A stretch of 64,000 nt of DNA from Brassica napus (GCF_020379485.1 NC_063452.1:36107608-36171607); one strand, 5' to 3'; positions 1 to 12,498 are shown, counted from the first letter of the stretch. Translations and numbers: made by a program. Notes: a model not told the origin generated them from the letters alone.

Positions 1-888
1 CTGCAGCCTCGTACTACCCAAAATCGCAAAACAATCTCACTTCAGCACCGAAAATATACGTATAGTCTTCGAAATAACTGCGAGACGTCGCCAAGTTAAA
101 AATCGAGATGATACGAACAAATTGTCCGAACGCGACCACTACAAATCTTACACTCCGTTCGTCGATTGGCTCCGACGAACACATCAGCCGTCTTAAACAA
201 ACGCAACTTGATCACTCTTTTGATCTTCGAACGTCCAACACAAGGACGAAAGCACGCTACAAAAAAAATCAGAAATTTTGGTCTAGCACTTCCAGTTGGC
301 TTAAAAATTGTATCTGGAAAGATGTTCGATTCGTACCATACAAGTCGTATAAGCCGAGAACCTATCACGGACTTTAAATCGATACGAATCAGGTAGAAAT
401 CGCAACAGTAAAACCGATAGCCGGCTAGTCACCGTACAAACCTTAAAACTGAGAGTAAACCTAGGTCTTGCCCTAAGCTCATCGCATTGGTCTCAGACAT
501 CTCATAGACATGATATCTAAACGATACGAGATTCTAAAACATGTCTCTCCGTTCATATCTCAACGTTCCCGAAAGATCGTAAATAATTTTTAGAAAACTC
601 ACGTCTCGAACGAACCAACAGATCGAACGCCTCAACAAATTTAAATATGAGACGACAACTCATGTTTACTTCAAACCCACTCGAAACAAAGTAACTCAAA
701 CAAACATCCATTATATAAACCGCATAGCGGTAGGGGTTCAAAGCCACCAACGGCCAGTCCCGATAAAAACGGCTAAAACAGGCCCATACAAAGTTCGAAG
801 GCCACACTCGGCCAGACATATATGAACAAAGGCCACACTCGGCCGCTAAAAAACTAGATAAGGGAAAAACTTCTTCCCGTCAAAACAC

Positions 889-2630
889 TCACAGATCAAA
901 GTTAAAATTCCCGGACAAGGAAGCTCCGAATGCATCCGCGAGATAGTTCACTTCCTCATCGTCACCGGCAAAATCAGTCATGGTTTCTACGGTATCAGGA
1001 GAAACCGGGACGGGATCCCAGAATCCCTGAATCTTCCCATCGATCGGAGGAATGAGCGTCTCAGCGTGAGCGTGAGCATGATCCAAAGGCTCCCAACAGA
1101 GCCGCGACACTCACGGAAGTCGCCCAGCAAGTCGAAAGCGCCCTTAAGATTCCCGTACTCAACTTGGAATTGAGAAGCGCGAGTCTTCATCACCTCGACA
1201 ATTTCCCTCTTGCCCTTCCTTTCCACCCTACGAACAGCCCGGACATGATAACGAGCGAGTTGAGCGTCTCGCGCCAACATCTCGTCTCGCATGCGAGCAA
1301 GATCCTTTTCCGCCTTCTCCGCTTTAAAGCGATAGATCATGGCCTCTCTATGGCTCGCCTCAATGACCGTTCCAAGCAAGTTCAAACCCTATAAAACCGA
1401 TTGACACGTTATAAGCAAAAAAAAAAATAATAATAATAATAATAACGATCGTCAAAATTCTTATAGTTTATATCCCGTTGATGATACGAGATCCTTCCGC
1501 GACGACTTTCGGCCTCCCCGACTCGCTCGTGGCCGGAGGAGCATCGAACGAAGAAGAAATCATCGAAGTCTGGAATAGGGACCTCGCTCGTACCGCTTCC
1601 ATCGCCGAAAGCAAGGTCCGGATCCCATCCCGGAAGCATGCAATCGTCCACCGAAAACTCCAGGTCACCGAGGTCAATATCTTTCCCCTTCAAAGAATTC
1701 AGCCCCGTCGCAATCGTGGGACCGGCATCGGGACCTTGGTCTTCAGGTTTGGAATCACTCCTTGTTTCTCCGCCCAAAGCAGGACTACGATGCACAAACC
1801 TCAGCGCCTTTCGAACTCTCTTCGGTGTAAAGGAAGTCCAGAAAAAAAGGACCATTCCTGAGCAGATCCCTCACCGCAATAATGTCCTCAGGAAACAGAG
1901 CAAGAGGGTTGATAAAGGGACGATCGTTCGGAAACCTCCAAAACAATGGGATACAACTCTCCTCAACGGACGCAGCGTCTACACGAACGAAGAAGAAAAA
2001 CTTCTTCCACGAGTTGAAGTTAGAAGTAAACCCCTTTACCACTGACATGAAGTTCCGAGGAACCAGCCTGTACGTGTCCTTATCCTTGATGATCTGTAAT
2101 CGAAGAAGCGCTTCGAAGTGATCGACGGTGAGAGAGAGACCATGCTCGTAGCTCAGGACCAGGATTCCTATGAGGTGCTGGATGCCAAGAGGATTCAATT
2201 GGCTTATCGCCACCCCGAAACGACCCAACACACGGACGATAATCTCGGGGATCGGGAACCACAAATGGCAGCGCACTACGAATGCTTCATAACAAGTAAA
2301 GTAGCCCTCCGGGGGACTACTAGCGCATTCTCCTTGACGAGGAACCCTGAATTCCACCGCGTCCGAAATATGGTAGAACGACCGCATGACCTCGAGGAAT
2401 TCACTAGTACTCCTACTTGGTGCACCTGCCTCCATCGGGCGATGGTTCATGACCGGGATCGATTTTTCTTTGGGAGGCGTGATCGAACCGTAACACGCCA
2501 CCCACCATGCCTCGTTCTCGGCTGGATCTACCGAATGAGGAACGAATTCCATCTTCGGCATTCGAAGCTCTTCAGAATTAACGTTCGCGGACAAGGACCC
2601 TTTCTTCGAACTCCTCTTCTTACTCGACAT
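889..2630 (-). pseudogene. TatA antisense ORF, gypsy-type plant transposon domain (Transposase_28-like)
   Basis: A large reading frame runs opposite to the retrotransposon's own direction, between the integrase region and the 3' LTR. The first 281 codons (2630 to 1785) start [11 protein letters not shown] and carry a domain I associate with the plant 'putative gypsy-type transposon' family; its signature is an [12 protein letters not shown] segment followed by an [12 protein letters not shown] segment. A frameshift near 1850 moves the frame to 1855-1409, an acidic tail with a [12 protein letters not shown] block also present in TatC. A further piece (1385-987) is charged and likely coiled coil; another shift leads to 1110-889. 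A pyrimidine-rich run near 1420-1445 on the coding strand could mark an intron. The function is unknown. Extra and antisense ORFs are known in Tat elements. Confidence 0.7.
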
Positions 2631-3048
2631 CTCGTGTTTTTCTTTTTAATCAAGAAGGAAATGATGGAGACAAAGACAAAGAAGAAAACTTTTCAAGAAA
2701 ACCTCTCTATGAGAATGAGTAAGTGTAAAGATTGTGAGGAAATTACCTCCCTTCTTATAGGCATGAGAAATTACTATTTACTTTCGGATTTTTGGACACG
2801 AACTTCGCCCAAATACACCAATCTCGTCAACTCGCCATACCGCGCATTGGGATCTCACTAGAAATCCACGCTCCCAATGAGCTGGGGGGCTAACTGTTGG
2901 GGTCGAAAACGGTTACGACGAAGTTAACGTCCAAATCCCTGAAGAAGAAAACAAAAAACCTTCCTCGACAAACACTTTTTCGAAATAGTTTCTTCTTTAC
3001 GAAAAGCTTTGCGGAGGAAACGTGACTCATCGGACAAGAGCTCAAAAA

Positions 3049-3279
3049 GGATCGCTACGCAGCGACCGAACACGTGCTCCGCTCGGTCGCTACGTAGCGA
3101 CCAAGTTCGAGCCAAAGCTCGGTCGCTACGCAGCGACCGATCGTCCATTCCGCTCGGTCACTACGTAGCGACCGATCATCCGCTCGGTCGCTAAGTAGCG
3201 ACCGAGCTCGAGTCAAAACTCGGTCGCTACGTAGCGACCGAGTGTTCGTCTGCTTGATCGCTACGTAGCGACCAAGCTC
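3049..3279. repeat. Palindrome array in TatA LTR (7 units)
   Basis: Seven copies of an 18-bp palindrome, consensus GGTCGCTACGTAGCGACC, recur about every 35 bp. They are separated by short GC-rich spacers such as GAGCTCGAGTCAAAACTC. Several units extend to longer perfect palindromes through flanking GCTC/GAGC. Each unit can form a strong hairpin in DNA or RNA. The array lies upstream of the LTR TATA box. Confidence 0.9.
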
Positions 3280-3708
3280 TTCCGAAACGTCGATACGACA
3301 TTAGTCCATGCATTCTCGTCTACCCTTCGATGCTATCTCCCGAAGACCGTGGCGAACCCATTTCGCGTTCTCCGCCATTCTAAGTTATCGATCAAACTTT
3401 ACCGTAAAAACCGCGGAAAGTTCGTCCTTTATCGAAAGAAGCCGTAATAAACGCTTCGAGTCAAAAGACGGACCAAAGGCACCTAAGACATGACTCGAGT
3501 CCCAACTTACGATTTCTTAACCAACAGCCCGTAAGCCCCATGACGGTTTATGCTTGGTTCTCGAGGAAAGATAAATGTCAAGTTTCCGTGGATAAATACG
3601 AAAATTTAAAGATAATTACGAAAATCGGAAAAAATGGAATATCTTCATTTTTATGCTATGGCGGCTTAAGGGCAGAAGGGGAAAAGCGTAAACCGACCTT
3701 GGAGCCAG

Positions 3709-3717
3709 TATATAAGG
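3709..3717 (+). promoter_or_regulatory. TatA LTR TATA box
   Basis: TATATAAGG occurs in the conserved context AGTATATAAGGAGTCCTAGG, repeated in the TatB LTRs. Its position about two thirds into the LTR, on the strand matching element orientation, fits a Pol II LTR promoter. Activity is not shown. Confidence 0.65.
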
Positions 3718-4093
3718 AGTCCTAGGCGAGAGGCATGAGAGGGGACTTTGACACAGCAAACTTAGCACTTAGAGCAATTTTAGGCAATTTTCCATTTTGT
3801 TATTCGAGCTGCGACTCAATTAGGTTTTTGCCGTCTTAGGGTTTTAGAACTAGGAATCTCGCCGACAGCTCTCGTAGCCCAGGCACTTACCTTGTTGTAA
3901 ACGGTCAAACGCAGATTCGGAATAAGAACTATCTTGCTCTCTTTTTCGATTTCTTATTTTATTAATGTTCTCGTTTAGTGTTCTGATTGCTTGGCGTGTG
4001 GTATTAGCAGATATCCGGGACCTCTGGAAAATTAGGGTTTTCCTAGTTTCCTTATTTAAACGGAAATCGACAGTGCGAATTTCAGTTCCCACA

Positions 4094-4663
4094 ATACTTT
4101 GGGATCAATCTCAGATCATATGCGGTCAACCATGAGATCGAGTATATCGACACCCCTTATCTGATCGCTTGCCATATTCTTCGCCACGAGTCCACGTACA
4201 AGTTCGCAGAGAAGGAAGGAATTATGCTGTACTGCAAGCTCCCCGAGCCACACCTCACGAACTTGAGCATGATCGAGAACATCCTCTTCCTGCCTGACCC
4301 AGAGTTCATGTGCGCTGATCCACGCTTCCTCTAGATGATGACATGGATGATGTAGAAGACATCACACAAGACGAGGATGCTGCGTATGAGTTGGGTCCCC
4401 TCGATGATGATGTTGATGATGCGACTTACCGCCGCTGGATGCTTGATTCCCAGCACAAGAACAACAGCCTCATGAAGAGGATCCTCAAGGCGATCACGGG
4501 TGGCTGTTTCGGCGGTCAAGAGGGCAGAACATCCGCGCAGGAGCAGACGCCGCTGAAATCACATCGCCCAGGCAAGGAACCGGTTGGATCTTCCGCAGTT
4601 GGAGAGCAACTGCCGCGGAACAGGAGGACAGCTGGTCGCTCCGAGAGCGGGGAGTCGGACTGA
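4094..4663 (+). pseudogene. Athila ORF-1 type protein fragment
   Basis: A reading frame from about 4120 encodes a cysteine- and histidine-containing segment (LIACHILRHES, then LFLPDPEFMCADPRF) that I recognise as the Arabidopsis Athila ORF-1 family. It hits a TAG at about 4333. Downstream in another frame (4343-4663) is an acidic stretch rich in Asp, then a basic Ser/Arg/Gly-rich C-terminus ending at TGA. The N-terminal part is lost across the TatA insertion. The function of Athila ORF-1 proteins is not established. Confidence 0.6.
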
Positions 4664-6338
4664 TCCGCCCCACCATCTTATCTCATTGTGTTATCCATCT
4701 GAACAATCTACTTTTCTTTGCATTCATTTGTTTTTATTTGGTTTGTTTGAGCCTTCCTCAATTTATTTTCACACCAGGGATGGTGTGAAGTAAGTCGGGG
4801 GAGGCGATTGTGTGCTACTAATCTATCTCTTGTTTCTTTTGGCTTTCATGTTTGAGTCAGTCCTTATGTTTTCATCGAGTCAGTCTAAACTCTTGTGGGA
4901 TTTAGGACCCTATTCTGTGATGATCTTTTAACCACCTCGTGCTTTAACTTTCTTATTCAGTGACCTTAGCAGTGACGAAAGACCCACACTTGGACCTGGA
5001 ACAATCCTGACTTATCCCACTTGACTCTCCAGGAGTTTTCAGCCGATCAGGTTACACTGGGTAGACTTAACTCCACCTAACTTGAATCTAATATTGACTG
5101 CAAATTCCTCTTGTTATGGGCATTAGATCAGGGAATCGAGACTCACACTGAGGACTTCTTATCCTTTTCACCTATCTTGTTGTTCCTGAGTGGCTAGGTC
5201 ATTTTTAACTATTACCTACCTTGTACCTAAACCTTTATTCCACCTTCGTGCATTCTCTTTTTCAGTTTCATATGTGCAGATAAGTGCAAAAAAGTTGGAG
5301 AGGAAAGGATCGGCGCAGCCTCTTACTCGTTACTGCTGCAAAGTTTCAACCAGAACAAGGAGAACAGTTAGTTTATAACGTGGAGCAGCTGCTCCAGAAC
5401 AGTCAGTGGGGAACAAGGTAGAACGAGTAGAACCGCCAGTGGCACCAATCATTCCATACATTACCCCCTTCTCAATCACACCATCATCTTTGATCTCATC
5501 GTTTGTACATTCAGTAAAAAATAAATATCCATATATTTCTTTCTTTTATTTGAGATCACTGATGGAGAAGGAGGATTATACCGAGTATACATCAACAACT
5601 GTTTGGAGGTTGATCCTCTTGAGCCAATTCGGTTGGAGCTAGACGAAAAAGAAGTTTCTGCTATATATACTTGGTTAGTTGCTCTCTGATGAGATCGATC
5701 GCAACTACTTCTACTTGTTTAAGATGCCATTTCTTTTCAGACCTAGGTTCTGAATATGAGCTCTCCTTTTGATATTATGAGGAGTACGGTAGAAGAACCA
5801 AGGGAGAGAAACCACTGAAAGGAAGAACAGAGAGAGTTGGTACCATCGATAAGGTAGCAGGCAAACAGTCGGAGCGGTTGCTCCAGAGTCAGCAAAACGA
5901 GCAAGGGGTTGTGGACATCAATGGATCCGTCCTCTCTTGCTATTTTGCGTGATATCCTGCATCCACTACAAAAATTGGTAGCCCCTAAACACTCATTAAC
6001 TCCACTATAGAATTAGCCTGTTCACACCTTGCCCGTCTACCCTGAATAATGCCTGTGATGAGAGGTTCACGCCACTCTTAAATGAATATAGGGAGTTCTG
6101 TCTCGATAGTGTGTTTTTTCAGGTATGAGATGTAGAGTATGGAGCCGATATTTGAACAGGGATCAGAGGAAGTTCTGGTAAGAGTGTGTGGTCCTAGTTT
6201 CCTGCTTGTATGGTTCAGAGATTCGTGGTTAAGGTATGGTTATTGAGAAATAGGAGAGTTTCCACACTTTCAAACTTTTTCCCTGTTCTTGATACTTGCC
6301 TTGTTCGAGGACAAACAAGGATCTAAGTCTCGGGGAAT
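4664..6338 (+). other. AthA non-coding 3' region
   Basis: I find no convincing coding sequence in these 1.7 kb. The organisation parallels AthB 20883-22272: an internal polypurine-like tract near 4790, AT-rich DNA, and a terminal tract directly before the LTR. Short ORFs (5190-5378, 5406-5642) show no family resemblance. Confidence 0.55.
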
Positions 6339-6386
6339 TTATATATGGTGTTTTTGACACGATTGTGCATATGATTTCTAACTTGT

Positions 6387-7768
6387 TGATATACCATGGA
6401 TTTGACCCATTTTCATCCTTGGTATAAGTGTTTTACTATCTATATATTATATATTCTATCCTATTAGGTATGTTTTCAGGTTCAGGAGTATCTTGGAGTA
6501 AAGTGATGATTATGGAGCATTTAGTAGCTTAAAAGAGATTTCATCCGAGCTGACCATTAGAGGTCGATATGCAGAAGAAGCAATTGATCGATGCACACCC
6601 AGTGCCGTCGATCGATACATAAGAGAAGCCTCGACGATTGAAGATTATGATCGATCGATGTACATCCTGTACCATCGATCGATGTCCATCCTGTACCATC
6701 GATCGATGTCGAGACGCGGAACGCGCGACTTGGTTCCAGCCGACTTTAAACCCAAGGCTTCACCAAATTACAAGATTACCCCTGAAGAGTTTTTAACCTA
6801 ATACTTATATACTTGCCTAAGTGTTAGGAGGCAAAGAGAGCTTTTACCATCATTGTATTCTTACTTTCAGCAAGAGTGAGAGAGTTTTAGGAGATAAGAT
6901 CATAGAGAGATTTGTGATTGGAACTCCATTGATTCATCTATTCTATTCTATGCAGTTTTTATCTATATTTTGTGTCATGAATTGCTTAGCTATGTCTGAG
7001 TAGTTTAGTTGTTAGATTCAGGGTTCAAATAGGTTAGAGGGATTAGCCCCAACTATAGAATTGCTTAGTTGTGATATTCATTGATTGATTGTTCTTAATG
7101 CTTGTTCTAGCCTTGCTAACTAGAATATTGAACCTAGGAATTTGCATGTGTCAAGCATCCTTGATCATCTTGTCCTGAATCTAATTTGTCATGCTAGGAC
7201 AGCTAGAGAGAGCTAACCGCTGATCTAGGAGACTAGTGAGCATTATCAACCTGCGCCTAGGGCTTAACTAGAAGCTATCGATCGATATCGTCCATCTAAC
7301 AATCGATCGATATTGTGAAAGGTGTATCGATCGATATCCCTATAGGATCATCGATCGACACTTTCTTGTGATCAAAAGACGACAGATGAGATCCAAGATC
7401 TAGTTAGTTAACCAGTGAAACATTGCCATCGCTGATCACTGTGATTAAGGAGTTGAGCTCTAATATATCATGCATGCAACTGTTAGGCATCTATAGGATT
7501 ATAATCTCCAACACCTGAATAGAAACTCTGCATCTAAAACCTTCCAATAAAGTTACACCCCCAATCATCTTGTTAGTAGAGCAATAGACTTGCTCAATTA
7601 GGAATGCTATTTACTTTTAAACCCATAAAACAACAAACACCTAGAATTAATAACCTGACTAGATTTAATAGGTTCCCTAGCTCCTTGTAGATTCGATCCT
7701 TAAGTACTGCAACTGAACCTCTTATTTGAGAGAGTAATTCATTCCTTAGGGTAATTTGAGTGGTATCA
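6387..7768 (+). repeat. AthB 5' LTR
   Basis: The 1382-bp LTR starts TGATATACCATGGATTTGA and ends GAGTGGTATCA, followed two to four bases later by the primer site. It aligns along its length with 22273-23517. It contains several ATCGATCGAT motifs (around 6650-6710 and 7278-7352). Confidence 0.9.
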
Positions 7769-7772
7769 AATT

Positions 7773-7790
7773 TGGCGCCGTTGCCGGGGA
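7773..7790 (+). other. AthB primer binding site (tRNA-Asp)
   Basis: TGGCGCCGTTGCCGGGGA follows the LTR end. It is the exact reverse complement of the 3' end of plant tRNA-Asp including CCA, as I recall that tRNA, and is the usual Athila primer. Confidence 0.85.
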
Positions 7791-7882
7791 GCTTTGATCG
7801 CCATTAGATTTAGTGTTATTGTTTCTTATTCTTTTCTCTACCCCCATTCTGACACAAAAAATTTTCTTGTCTTTTCAGGTGC

Positions 7883-8926
7883 ATGCCCAGCAGTACCAGA
7901 AGCAACAAGGACAAACACCTGCTATTCTTTGAAGATCCTGCTCACTTGGAACGCTCGATCCGCAAAGACCAACGTTCCACATCGATCGACGCAGCAGCTT
8001 TCACGTCGACTGATTCTCGCACCCAACCATCGACCGACACCCAACCTTCATCGTCGACCAATTTACCTCGTTCGACATCGATCGACACTACACCGCGTAC
8101 ATCGATCGATCCTCATTCGAGAAGCATGGTTGCGATTGTTATTCTCAGACAGGATGAGAATGGAAACCTGTATGACCAGGATGGTCATCTGCGTAATGCA
8201 ACAGGTCAGAAACTAGACGCTCAGAGGAATGTAATCTTTGATACTGATGCTACAGGAGCTGCTCAACCTGTAGAAGAGGCTGCTCGACCAAGGGCACTGG
8301 CCGACTACAATCGTCCAGATGAGTACTACGCGAACAGATCAGCTATTCGACTTCCAGAGATTCAGAAGCAGAATTTCGAGCTGAAGCCTCAGTACTACAC
8401 ACTCGTGTTGCAAATACCCTACTCTGGGTTACCGCACGAGCATCCTATGGACCATCTTGAAAGGTTCGAGGATCTTATTGCTGCTATTCGTATGGATGGA
8501 GTCCCTGAGGACTACATATTGTGCAAGTTCTTCAAGTATTCTCTGACTGGAGAAGCGATGCACTGGCTTAAGCAGCTACCCACATGATCTCTAACATCCT
8601 GGGTCGAAATCAATAATGCTTTCTTGCGAAACTTCTTCGATGAGGCACGAGCTGAAGACTTGAGAAGCAAAATCGCTACATCCGCGCAAGAGACAGGAGA
8701 GTCTTTCAAAGACCCGTGGATCAGATTCAAGTTCTTCCAGCGAGACTGTCCACACCACAGATTCAACGAAGTGCAACTGCTGAGCACTTTCTTCAGAGGT
8801 ATCGCCTTAAGGTATCAGATGGCTCTTGATACAGCTAGTGAGGGAAACTTCAACACCAGGAATCCGGTGGAAGCTGTGAGACTGATAGAAAAATCTAGCA
8901 AACAGCAGCATCACCAAGAACACTGA
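7883..8926 (+). pseudogene. AthB gag, N-terminal and capsid region
   Basis: The frame opens with MPSSTRSNKDK, passes through a Ser/Thr-rich stretch with repeated SID tripeptides, and enters a Retrotrans_gag capsid domain (PMDHLERFEDLI ... HWLKQLP). A TGA at 8585-8587 interrupts it; the same frame continues to 8926 with typical gag sequence (SWVEINNAFLRNFFDEAR ... RLIEKSS). The stop looks like a CGA-to-TGA transition. After 8926 the sequence stays gag-like in another frame to about 9050, so a frameshift is also present. The product would package element RNA. Confidence 0.8.
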
Positions 8927-9055
8927 CTTTGAAAGAAAGAAGTCTGTTGCATCCCTAGGGAAGGAGCAGATGGACGAAGTTAGAGAAAAGTTAGATGTAG
9001 TTCATGAGCTTCTCAGGAAGCAGGTCTGCTCAGCTGAAGGAGAAGAGCTATAGAC

Positions 9056-11511
9056 ATGGAAGGAGAAGAAGATGTGAACTACATTGGAGGTACTGGATTT
9101 CAGAGGTCTGGAAACCAGGGTGGAAACAGAAACTTCTATGGCAATGGTCAAAGGAGTAACCAGAGTTCACAGTTTCAGAAACCTTTCAGCAACAACAGCA
9201 GAGGCTATGGAAACTCATTCTACCAGAATCCACCACCACAGACTCAGGAGAGCAAGATTGAAGCAATGCTTGATAGAGTTCTGGAAGGACAGCAACAACT
9301 CACTGTGGATTTCAATGGGAAGATAGATTCCGCCTACAACAGTCTGAACACAAGAATTGAGACCTTAGGGACTCAGGTTAGGAAGCTTGAAATGCAAGTG
9401 GTTCAGACTGGAGACACTGTAAAGAGGCAAGACGCCTTGGCTAGAGAGGCAGGAGTTGAGAAATCAAAACACCACGTCAATGCCATCATAGATGATGATT
9501 TCTGGCAAGTGCTGAAGCATGAGAAGCTTGGAGAAGGAGACTTCGAAGTTGAAAGCTCCATGAGTTTTGGCGGATCACAATGGTGTCGACCGATGTCAAT
9601 GGATACACATCGATCGATAGACCATGACGAAGATCGATCGACAGATTACTCTCGACATCCATCGACGTCGTCTGCTGAATCGACCGCGGAGTGTAGTGCA
9701 GTTCGAATCATGACTTATGAGGAATTCGCAGAAAAACATCCTCACCCACCCTCCCCTTTCTACGTCAAAATCGATCGACCGCTTGAGCCAGCGGTCGACC
9801 GACAAAGAGAGACCGACATCGATCGACCCCCCTCATCTCCCATCGATCAACGGGCACCTCTCACCTACCTAGTGCGGTTACCATCTATTGATAATGACCG
9901 AATCAACGCACTCAGACCACCACCTAAACCATCATCTAACCCACCAGAACCTACAACCAACCCTTCAGACACTACACCAGAGCCTATGCAAGTTGATAAG
10001 GCAACTGAAGGAAGAAGGTTAAGGAAGAGGAAGGAGAAGATTCCTAAGAACCTTAAGAGGGAAACTAATGAGAAGGAGATGGATGGTTTCACTAAGAGAG
10101 TCCTCAGAATCCCAGTGGAGAAACCTTTTGATGAAGTTTATTTCACACACAGGTTGTGGATGTTCTTCGGAGAGACTAAGGAAACTGAGGAGGACATTAG
10201 GAGAATGTTTCATCATGTCAGGGAAAGGATGAAACTAAGGATCACATTGAAGAAGAAGAGTGATCCTGGAAAGTTCGCAATACCATGTGTGGTGAAGGGT
10301 ATTGAATTTCCCCATGCACTTTGTGACACAGGAGCATCAGTCAGCATACTACCTAAGGTTATGGCAGACTAGCTGGGTCTGAAAATAGAGCCTTCATCAG
10401 AATCTTTCACCTTTGTGGATCTTTCAGAAAGAAGCTCAGGAGGCATCATAAGAGACCTTGAAGTACAGATTGGTAATGCCATTGTCCCAGTAGATTTTCA
10501 TGTCCTGGACATAAAGCTAAACTGGAACTCTTCACTTCTGCTTGGAAGAGCTTTCCTGGCTACAATAGGAGCTGTATGTGACTTGAACACCAACAGATTG
10601 TGTCTGACACTTATAGATCTAGACGTCCACTATGACCCAGTTCGAGTTGTTAGACAACATGTCAACCTCGTGGAGCTTGGAAATGATCTTGGCTACATTG
10701 CAGCATGCCATTGTGGAGCAGAGTACGAAACGGAGTACGCGAAATCGATCGACACCCGCATTGTTTCATCGATCGATTCCAATGAGTCACCGACGACCGA
10801 TGAACGTTATCCCACGTCGCTCGACGGGAAGCAACCGGTAGACCACTTCACATTACCAGATCAGTGTTATCCAGACTTTGCCTTTCAACAACCCAACAAC
10901 AGAGGACGAGATGACTATTCAATAGGCAGTTGGGCAGATAGTGGATTCCATGAAAGTTTTGCAGTGGATACTGTAATTCCTTCATCCAATGAGGATCCTA
11001 CAGAGGAGTATGATGAGGATTACTGGAAGGAAAGAGCTATAGAGATTGCTATGCAGGATGACAGATATTCAGGCCATTCCTTCAACAACACGCCCTCACC
11101 ATCGATCGACAGACGTTACGAGTTTGGACATCGCGCTTATGACATCTATGGAGCCAGAAAGTTCAAATGGGAACAGAAGGACGAATATGGAGTCTACAGA
11201 GATGAGTTTGGATATGCAAGGAGCATAGCTGGTGAGATGATCTATGTTACTAAGGACAACATCAGAAAAATTCTAGAGAGAGCGTCACTGTATGAAGAGA
11301 GTCACATATGTCTTCCAGAACATGCCACTTCTTTCACACCTACAAGACTGGCACCAGAGATCTACACCAAGGATGAGATTAATGAGATGGTGACTGGTAT
11401 TTGTGGAGCTCAGGAAAGGCTAGGAGATGAACTCAAGACATTGGTAGATGACACTTATCAGGCTTTGGACAGAGGTTACAATGAGCTTTTCAGAAGTATG
11501 GCAGAGATGAG
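9056..11511 (+). pseudogene. AthB gag C-terminus, aspartic protease and acidic extension
   Basis: From 9056 the frame encodes an Asn/Gly/Gln-rich region, a coiled-coil-like stretch, then many SID/DRS motifs. A retropepsin follows with catalytic CDTGASVSILPK (about 10318-10353). A TAG at 10370-10372, probably CAG-to-TAG, splits the protease from its second half (LLLGRAFLATIGAVCDLNTN, about 10535-10595), which continues in the same frame. Beyond it lies an acidic, repetitive region of unknown role with more SID motifs. There are no polymerase motifs. TatB interrupts the frame at 11511; translation past that point to 11593 runs into LTR sequence and is not native. Confidence 0.8.
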
Positions 11512-11703
11512 TGTTGGGGTCAAAAATGGTTACGAGGAAGTTAACATTCAAATGTACGTAAAAAATAAAAAAGAACGTTTTTACGAAAACTAAATCTTCG
11601 AAAAAGATTTATTTTTACGAAGAATCTTGCAGAGAAAACACATTCACGAAAAATCGAAGAAAGACTCGAACAAGGTTTCCGCGTAGCAACCAGCGCACAA
11701 GCT

Positions 11704-12055
11704 GGTCGCTACGTAGCGACCGAGCTTCGGTGAGACTGAGCATGTACACGGCTCAGTCGCTGCGTAGCGACTGAGCACGTACACGACTCAGTCGCTGCGT
11801 AGCGACTGAGCACGTACACGGCTCGGTCGCTATGTAGCGACCGAGCTCTCACCGAAGCTAGGTCGCTACGTATCGACTGAGCTCTCCCCGAAGCTCGGTC
11901 GCTACGTAGCGACCGAGCACATACACGGCTCGGTCGCAACGTAGCGACCGAGCACGTACACGGCTTGGTCGCGACGTAGCGACCGAGCTCTCACCGAAGC
12001 TTGGTCACTATGTAGCGACCGAGCACGTACACGGCTCGGTTGCTACGTAGCAACC
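11704..12055. repeat. Palindrome array in TatB 5' LTR (10 units)
   Basis: Ten copies of the GGTCGCTACGTAGCGACC-type palindrome occur about every 35-38 bp. Compensating changes are visible: units reading AGTCGCTGCGTAGCGACT and GGTTGCTACGTAGCAACC keep the stem paired after substitutions. Spacers alternate between GAGCACGTACACGGCTC-like and GAGCTCTCACCGAAGCT-like sequence. Confidence 0.9.
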
Positions 12056-12489
12056 GTGCTATCTTAAAACATCGATACGACACGAATCCATGCATTTTCG
12101 TCTACTCTTTAATGCTATCTCCCGAAGACCGTGGCAAGCCCATTTCATGTTTCTCGTCATTTGAAGTCAACAATCGAACTTTACGATAAAAACCGCGGAA
12201 AGTTGGTTTTTATCGAAAGAAGCTGTAATAAACATTTCGAGTCAAAAGACGGCCCAAATAGACCTAAGAAGTGACTCGAAGCGCACTTACGATTTCTTAA
12301 CAAAAAGCCCATAAATCGTAGGACGGTTTATGCTTGGTTCGCAAGGAAAGATAAATGTCAAGTTTCCGCGGATAAATACGAAGTTTTCGAAGATAATTAC
12401 GAAGATCGGGAAAAATGGAATATCTCCATTTTTAAGCTATGACGGCTTAAGGGCAGAAGAGGAAAAGCGTAAACCGACCTAGGAGCAAG

Positions 12490-12498
12490 TATATAAGG
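12490..12498 (+). promoter_or_regulatory. TatB 5' LTR TATA box
   Basis: TATATAAGG lies in the context conserved with TatA (3709) and the TatB 3' LTR (19334). Confidence 0.6.

Larger units (their letters stand above)
1..4093 (+). mobile_element. TatA: 3' part of a Ty3/gypsy Tat-lineage retrotransposon
   Basis: The window opens inside this element. Positions 1-890 are non-coding and closely match the equivalent 3' internal stretch of TatB (about 16930-17640), for example the segment around 275-400 against 17255-17390. An antisense ORF follows (889-2630, minus), then a polypurine tract (GAGCTGGGGGGCTAAC, about 2879-2894), then the 3' LTR (2895-4093). The pol genes and 5' LTR lie outside the window. 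The Tat assignment rests on the shared LTR termini and polypurine tract with TatB, whose dual RNase H is visible. The right flank 4094-4098 (ATACT) would be the target duplication, but its partner is not in view. Confidence 0.85.
2895..4093 (+). repeat. TatA 3' LTR
   Basis: This LTR of about 1.2 kb begins TGTTGGGGTC directly after the polypurine tract and ends GTTCCCACA. The termini are shared with the LTRs at 11512, 18799 and 26095. It holds a palindrome array in U3 (3049-3279) and a TATA box at 3709, and its last 300 bp are near-identical to the other Tat LTRs. Confidence 0.9.
4094..6386 (+). mobile_element. AthA: internal 3' remnant of an Athila element
   Basis: This segment is the host DNA into which TatA inserted. 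It begins mid-ORF with an Athila-type ORF (4094-4663), then about 1.7 kb of non-coding sequence. It contains two Athila-like polypurine tracts, AGTAAGTCGGGGGAGG near 4790 and TCTAAGTCTCGGGGA near 6323, matching those of AthB at about 21200 and 22258. A degraded LTR start (about 6339-6386) is cut off by AthB at 6387. No pol domain is present. Confidence 0.7.

Noticed and set aside
2118..2861. 247-codon plus-strand ORF
   Set aside because: Lies opposite the better supported antisense ORF (2630-1785), which matches TatC at the protein level.
3049..3279. Regularly spaced palindromic repeats resembling a CRISPR array
   Set aside because: Plant nuclear DNA inside an LTR. Spacers are similar to each other, repeats are only 18 bp, and there are no cas genes.
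11512..11593. Extension of the AthB frame past 11511
   Set aside because: Translation runs into the TatB LTR; the native continuation is at 19720.
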